From the NCBI GenBank assembly GCA_026397675.1, contig JAPLUH010000055.1, positions 1 through 18,024 of the forward strand: a DNA stretch of 18,024 nucleotides. The letters are read 5' to 3'. The position numbers were made by a program, and so were the translations under genes. Below, piece by piece: positions 13,873 through 18,024 of this stretch. Below the pieces are notes generated by a model. It was given only the letters and a program-made list of their open reading frames with translations, was not told where the DNA came from and searched no databases. Numbering within the stretch: position 1 is the first letter of the stretch; each line of letters begins with the position of its first letter. The DNA is from Verrucomicrobiota bacterium. Lineage in GTDB: Bacteria; Verrucomicrobiota; Verrucomicrobiia; Limisphaerales; UBA9464.

Positions 13873-16289
13873 CGAGCGTCTGGGTTGAGCCGGATGAGGC
13901 TCGGAGAAAGGGTGGAGGCTTGGATGGCCGCGATCGTTTCGCGCACGGTCTTGGCCTTTTGCCGCATCAAATTTTTCGGGAAGTCCGGCTCATCGTTCTC
14001 GAAGTAGTTCGCGATCCGGGTCAGGTCCGCAATGGCGACCTTGGCGTGCGTTCCGTAGCTGAGGAGGACTTCCATGATCTCCGGTGTCCGGAGTTCGCTC
14101 GCCCAAGGATTCTGTTCGCGGGTGTATTTTACGCACGCGGCAACGCCTTCCTCGATGTGGTGCTTGGCGAGGACGCGCAGGCCTTCGAGACGGATTTCGT
14201 CGGCGAACATCTCGCCGCTGGGAGCGGGCTGCATGATCGCCTCGTGGATGGCGGGCAGGAGAGGCTTGATCTCGTCGAGGGAAAGGTGCCGATAGACGGA
14301 ACCCATGCTGCTGCGGGCCCGTCCATCTTCATTCTTGAGGCCAGCTTGCACGGCCTTGTAAAGCGCGTCGCGATCCACTCCCTCTAACGAACGACCGAGC
14401 ATGCCCTCCCGGTTGAAGAGGGCGAAAGCCAGGTAGCGCTGCTGCATGCCGCGAGGGTCCTTGGCCGTATCCACACGCGCCATGATTTCGAGAAGCTGGG
14501 GCACCGTGTTCGATGCGGGCTTTCCGATGGCTGCGAGTGCGTCCGCGGCCTTGATGCGGAGCCAGAGGTCTTCGTGCAACAGGGACTTCCCGAGGGCCTC
14601 GATGGCGGGGGAGCTCCGTCCACGCAGGAAGGTCAACGCCTGACTGGCGCCGTAGCGGGCGTTGAGGTTGGGAGATCCCTGCATCTCGACTAAGGGAGCG
14701 ATGGGGACATCCTTGCGGCGGCCCAGGGCCATGGCTGCCCGCTCGCGCACGATGGGCGACCAGCTCTGAAGGCGTTCCATGAGTTGCGCGATGCTCAGCC
14801 CGTCGTAGAAGCCGTTTCGGTCCTTGTTGTTCCAACCGCGGCCGTCGAGGACCAGCGATTGGGCCGCCGCGGCGTCGAGTCGCGGCACCGATCCTTCCAC
14901 CTTGCCGGTCAGGTAGAGTTTCTTCAGCGGCATGGCGTAGGCCAAGAGGTAGGAGCCGCTGGCATCCCATCCTTCATAACTGTCGTGTTCGGGCTCTGGC
15001 GGGCCTTGGTGCCGGTAGCTGTGATCCCCGCGTCGGGCTAGGTCGAAGTACCAGCTGCCGAACTCGGTCATCCATGCGCCGGTGGCGTTGGGTCCGGACT
15101 GGGCGATGCCGGGCATGGCCCAAAGGAGGTTGAAGAAGTTGCCGGTGTGCCCGCAATCGCGCTCCGAACCGTGAGAAGCAACGCTCATCCGCGAAAAGAA
15201 CTCTGCGCCCTTCGATTCGTCGATCAGGTTGAAGAGGACCGCGGCCATCCCGCATTTGCCGTTGTCCTCATGAGTTTCGATCCAGGGATGATGGTCTCCG
15301 TAGGGGATCGCGCCCTTGTGGATGTAGAAACGCATCAGGCGTACGCTGCGTTCGATGGCGAGGTCCACGGCCGGATCCTGCACGCCCGCCTTCCGTGCCA
15401 GCACCAGAGAGATCGTGAGGGGTACGCCCGGGGAGTTCATCATGCCGTAGCCGTAGAGGCGTCCGTCGGGCTGGGCAAACTTGTGCCCCCAAGAGCCTAC
15501 GGCGCTCTGGCCGCGGGCCGCCTCCAATGCGAGCCGTTTCAACCCCGGCATGAACGAGGCATCACCGGTTGCCAGTTGGTACTCCGACAGCAGCAACATG
15601 ACGTAGCCGAAATACCATGTTGCCATGTCGTTGGACTCGTAGTGCGACGCCCACGCGACCTCCCTCCGGATTAGCGGAAGATGATTGGTGTCGCCACTGG
15701 CCAGCAGCGCGAGGGCATTGAGAGATCGGGGGATGGCATCGAGCCTTCGGGCGTAGGAGGGGTCCTCCATCCGTTGGGCCAGGGCTCGGCACCCTGCTTC
15801 GAGGATGCGTTTGGACTTCAGACAGTCAAAAGGCGCGGTGGCGCTGTACGTTCCCAGGACGGGAAGCTTCAACGCGACCTCCGTCGAAGTGCCCGCGCGC
15901 CATCGGGTCAGGCTGAGTTGGCCTTGTCCCGCCTCGGACTCGGCCAGCGTCAGGGCCTTGCCGAGTTCGGTGCGTGGGTCGTGGGAAAACGGCTGGCCGC
16001 CCGCACCGAGAATCACGTCTCCGACCGCCAGAACACCTTCGGCCGGAGAACCCTTTTCAACCCGTGTGATGGCGATCTGACGGGCATCGGAAGTGACCAG
16101 TTGGTCGCAGAAGATCCAACCGCGCAGACCCGTGGCCCCCAGGTTCCAGTCGTGCTTGGCTCCCTCGGGGATCTTATCCCCCTGGGTGAAATCGGGGATC
16201 TTCAATTCGCGACCCTTGCCCGCCGCAACGAGGGACGCCGGCAATACGAAGAACGCGGCCAGTAGGATGGATTGCAGCAGGGGTTTCAC
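13869..16289 (-). CDS. Secreted DUF6288-like protein with PDZ domain and HEAT-like repeats
   Basis: An 806-aa exported protein. A signal peptide lies at about 1-23 (FFVLPASLVAAG). A PDZ-like domain spans roughly 55-140, with the ligand loop region LRGWIF and ITRVEKGSPAEGVLAVGDVILG. A large helical domain at about 150-470 is rich in Trp, His and Tyr (MATWYFGYVMLLLSEY, YGYGMMNSPGVPLTISL, YGDHHPWIETHEDNGKCG, SERDCGHTGNFF, GSWYFDLARRGDHSYRHQG). HEAT-like repeats follow at about 503-600 (IVRERAAMALG, NARYGASQALTFL, LRIKAADALAAIG). This order fits DUF6288 proteins of Planctomycetes and Verrucomicrobia, whose function is unknown. The start is GTG at 16289, overlapping the TGA of the gene before; the longer upstream frame is an antisense-like shadow of that gene. 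The His/Asp-rich central domain could hold an active or metal site, which is inference. Confidence 0.88.
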   Translation of the reverse strand: MKPLLQSILLAAFFVLPASLVAAGKGRELKIPDFTQGDKIPEGAKHDWNLGATGLRGWIFCDQLVTSDARQIAITRVEKGSPAEGVLAVGDVILGAGGQPFSHDPRTELGKALTLAESEAGQGQLSLTRWRAGTSTEVALKLPVLGTYSATAPFDCLKSKRILEAGCRALAQRMEDPSYARRLDAIPRSLNALALLASGDTNHLPLIRREVAWASHYESNDMATWYFGYVMLLLSEYQLATGDASFMPGLKRLALEAARGQSAVGSWGHKFAQPDGRLYGYGMMNSPGVPLTISLVLARKAGVQDPAVDLAIERSVRLMRFYIHKGAIPYGDHHPWIETHEDNGKCGMAAVLFNLIDESKGAEFFSRMSVASHGSERDCGHTGNFFNLLWAMPGIAQSGPNATGAWMTEFGSWYFDLARRGDHSYRHQGPPEPEHDSYEGWDASGSYLLAYAMPLKKLYLTGKVEGSVPRLDAAAAQSLVLDGRGWNNKDRNGFYDGLSIAQLMERLQSWSPIVRERAAMALGRRKDVPIAPLVEMQGSPNLNARYGASQALTFLRGRSSPAIEALGKSLLHEDLWLRIKAADALAAIGKPASNTVPQLLEIMARVDTAKDPRGMQQRYLAFALFNREGMLGRSLEGVDRDALYKAVQAGLKNEDGRARSSMGSVYRHLSLDEIKPLLPAIHEAIMQPAPSGEMFADEIRLEGLRVLAKHHIEEGVAACVKYTREQNPWASELRTPEIMEVLLSYGTHAKVAIADLTRIANYFENDEPDFPKNLMRQKAKTVRETIAAIQASTLSPSLIRLNPDAR

Positions 16290-17497
16290 AGGGGTGGAGT
16301 CGCGGGTCCGTGAATGCCGCGGTGGATGATGTCGAGCGAAAGGACCGCATAGGCGGTGACCAGATTGGGATCCTTTTCCCACCAGCGTGCGTTGGTGTTG
16401 GCCCAAGATCCGTCTGTGCGTTGGAGGTTGATTAGGCGCAGGGCGACCTCGCGACGCCAGTGGATCCTCCGGCCGTCCTTCAATTCCAGCGTGTCGACCC
16501 GGGCGGTGTTCAGGGCCTTGGTCATGAGATGCAAGTAGTAGTAGAGGCCCTGGAGATCCATGCCGGGGTTCTCCTCGAGGGTATAGTTCGAGCGCAGCCA
16601 ATCGAGCACGGCGACCACCCGCGGATCCTCATGCTGGAGATCGGCGTAGATGTAGCTGAGCAACCCCGCGTAACTGATGCTGCCGTAGGACCGCAAAGCC
16701 ACCCGTCCGGTGAGCGCGTTGGTCTCGCCGCCGGCCATGCTGTGCCCGGGATAATAGACAAACCCGCCGCGGTTGCGGACGTCGTCCGAGGCCCAAGGTT
16801 GGCGGTTGTGACTGGGCAGGTTCTGGCAGGTCTGGACAAACTGGAGGCGAGCCTTCCAGTCCACTTCCTGCTTGGGGACACTGGATTCGCCAGCCTGGAG
16901 ATATCGCGTGTAGTGCAGGGCTTCCAACGCCGTCAGCGTGTTGTTCATGTCGGAGTGGGCGTATTTGTCGCCATATCCGATTCCTCCGTCGAACGGTGAG
17001 TCCATCTTCCCCGGTTCACCCAGATCCATCTGCGAGCGGATGACGAAGGTCCGGGCACGACCGAGAATCCCGTCATGGGCGGGATTGCCCGACGCGGCCA
17101 AGGCCACCATGGACAGGGAGGTGTTGTAGTTGATGAGGGACGTTCGGTAGATGCTGCCGTCGGGCTTCACGGCCCCGAGGACGAATGCGTATCCTTTGGA
17201 GAGGGACGCAGGGAGGTTCGTCTGGAAGCGTCGGGTGGGTTCACCCATGAATGCGGTTAGGATCAGAGCGGTGGGAGCAACATGATCTTGAGTGGACCAC
17301 CAGCCGTTGGTGTTCTGGCTGGCGAGGAGGGAGGCCAGACCTCGGTCGATGGCGTTTTGGATCTCGTGACCCAACGAACTGTCGATGGGCGACGGGGGCT
17401 TCACGGTCTTCGAGTTGTCTGCGGCCAGCGCTGGACCGGCAAAGAGGCTCAAAGCCAGCAAAAGGCATCGGAGGGCTGCGGGCATGGGTGTCTTCAT
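16286..17497 (-). CDS. Secreted prenyltransferase/squalene-cyclase-like alpha/alpha-toroid repeat protein
   Basis: A 403-aa protein with a signal peptide (core LRCLLLALSLFAG, cleavage after ALA near 25). The rest is an alpha/alpha-toroid made of repeats of the QNxxGxW or DGS type. These include LLASQNTNGWWSTQDHVAPT near 55-75, GAVKPDGSIYRTSLINYNTS, GGIGYGDKYAHSDMNNT, GGFVYYPGHS, SYGSISYAGLLSYIYADL and NLQRTDGSWANTNARWW near the end. The same fold serves terpene cyclases, protein prenyltransferase beta subunits and complement-like domains. The DxDD catalytic motif of squalene cyclases is not visible, and an exported enzyme would not meet prenyl diphosphates, so a binding or structural role is more likely. 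The ATG at 17497 overlaps the TGA of the upstream gene (ATGA), and its own TGA overlaps the GTG of the next gene. No Shine-Dalgarno sequence is seen, which fits translational coupling. Confidence 0.87.
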   Translation of the reverse strand: MKTPMPAALRCLLLALSLFAGPALAADNSKTVKPPSPIDSSLGHEIQNAIDRGLASLLASQNTNGWWSTQDHVAPTALILTAFMGEPTRRFQTNLPASLSKGYAFVLGAVKPDGSIYRTSLINYNTSLSMVALAASGNPAHDGILGRARTFVIRSQMDLGEPGKMDSPFDGGIGYGDKYAHSDMNNTLTALEALHYTRYLQAGESSVPKQEVDWKARLQFVQTCQNLPSHNRQPWASDDVRNRGGFVYYPGHSMAGGETNALTGRVALRSYGSISYAGLLSYIYADLQHEDPRVVAVLDWLRSNYTLEENPGMDLQGLYYYLHLMTKALNTARVDTLELKDGRRIHWRREVALRLINLQRTDGSWANTNARWWEKDPNLVTAYAVLSLDIIHRGIHGPATPPL

Positions 17498-18024
17498 GGG
17501 GCGGAAGGCTTCGGTGGCGCGGGCGGCATGGGCTCGTCGAGCAGGAGGTGGATCGCTGTCTGGTTTGTCAGGGCAGGTTTGAGGAATGAGGTTAGCTGAC
17601 CCAAGGTAAGGTCGGGTGGCACGAATGCGAGTAAGACGTTGGGGCGGGGACGACGATTCGGGCGGCGGTGCCTTTCCCGATCGGCCTCTAGTTCCCGGCC
17701 CAAATCCGCGGAACCCAAGAGGGGACGTTCGATGCATTCCAGCTCCGAGCCAGAGGTGCCCTCCCTCCGCACGGATTCGACGAGCAGCAGACGGCCGGAG
17801 ATCCGGCCATCCTTTTGGTGCAGGGCCAGTTCGGGCGGATGGCCGCGGCGTTCGGTGCGATTGAGGAGTTGCCGGTCTGGAGTGAACGCGCGGTAGTAGG
17901 GATCGCCGGGCTGCGGAGGTTCGATGCGGATCCCTTGTTCGCTATCCAATGAATCGAGGATTTCGGCCAGCGCCTGGACGGACGCGAGTGGGATGGCGGG
18001 CGACCAGTGGAGCGTGAGGAAGGG
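17494..18024 (-). CDS. Unrecognised protein, 5' end outside the window
   Basis: The frame is open to the right edge of the window and ends with TGA at 17494, giving at least 176 residues of the C-terminal part. A TTG at 17949 could serve as a start, but coding-like sequence continues upstream of it (LASVQALAEILDSLDSEQGI), so the gene is probably longer. Visible features are a polar, Arg-rich middle and a C-terminal segment VLLAFVPPDLTLGQLTSFL followed by KPALTNQTAIHLLLDE, then a Pro-rich tail. The beta-alpha-beta look of this end recalls the periplasmic domain of ExbD/TolR-type proteins, which I offer only as a weak guess. Its stop overlaps the start of the toroid gene, so it belongs to the same operon and heads it within the window. 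Confidence 0.65.
   Translation of the reverse strand, partial: PFLTLHWSPAIPLASVQALAEILDSLDSEQGIRIEPPQPGDPYYRAFTPDRQLLNRTERRGHPPELALHQKDGRISGRLLLVESVRREGTSGSELECIERPLLGSADLGRELEADRERHRRPNRRPRPNVLLAFVPPDLTLGQLTSFLKPALTNQTAIHLLLDEPMPPAPPKPSAP

Noticed and set aside
16290..16601. 104-residue N-terminal extension of the DUF6288-like protein
   Set aside because: It is an out-of-frame shadow of the toroid gene; a signal peptide begins exactly at the GTG overlapping that gene's stop.

Overview
The window looks like chromosomal DNA from a GC-rich Gram-negative bacterium, most likely a Verrucomicrobiota member of the Pedosphaera/Limisphaerales type. This rests on gene content: a secreted DUF6288-like protein with PDZ and HEAT modules, a secreted alpha/alpha-toroid protein, a sialate O-acetylesterase-like enzyme and a WD40 protein. 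It also rests on many genes lacking a Shine-Dalgarno sequence and on palindromic intergenic repeats. The placement is inference; no rRNA or other taxonomic marker is present.

Left part (1-3900, mostly + strand): the 3' part of an unrecognised gene is followed by a compound repeat. This has a short leader (673-700) and three head-to-tail units of about 140 bp (752-1169) rich in hairpins. A CobW/COG0523 GTPase with a very His-rich metal-binding loop comes next, then a WD40 beta-propeller gene in the same direction.

3971-8989 (- strand): a two-gene amino-acid-type ABC transporter, whose solute-binding protein is fused to its permease and whose ATPase start overlaps the permease stop. Then an intergenic block carries a second copy of the leader-plus-unit repeat and a nested palindrome that runs into the 3' end of a BaiN/HI0933-type flavoprotein gene. 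A zinc-ribbon ORF and a membrane/SHOCT ORF follow, in one reading frame and separated only by a TAA.

9195-13700 (- strand): a small lipoprotein, a palindromic cluster, then a mosaic stretch. The stretch holds a Fic-family gene with an amber-interrupted, decayed N-terminal part, a low-GC small ORF, and a sialate O-acetylesterase-like secreted enzyme whose GC content is lower than its right-hand neighbours. Two near-identical 21-bp direct repeats (10183 and 11687) bracket the Fic remnant and the low-GC ORF.

13681-18024 (- strand): a run of genes joined by 4-base stop/start overlaps. An unidentified protein entering from the right edge is followed by a secreted toroid protein, a secreted DUF6288/PDZ/HEAT protein, and a 63-aa signal-peptide ORF that looks like a truncated exported protein at the GC junction. 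The exported products suggest an envelope or extracellular function for the cluster, but its substrate cannot be read from the sequence. This cluster, the interrupted zinc-ribbon/SHOCT locus and the repeat family are the parts most worth follow-up.
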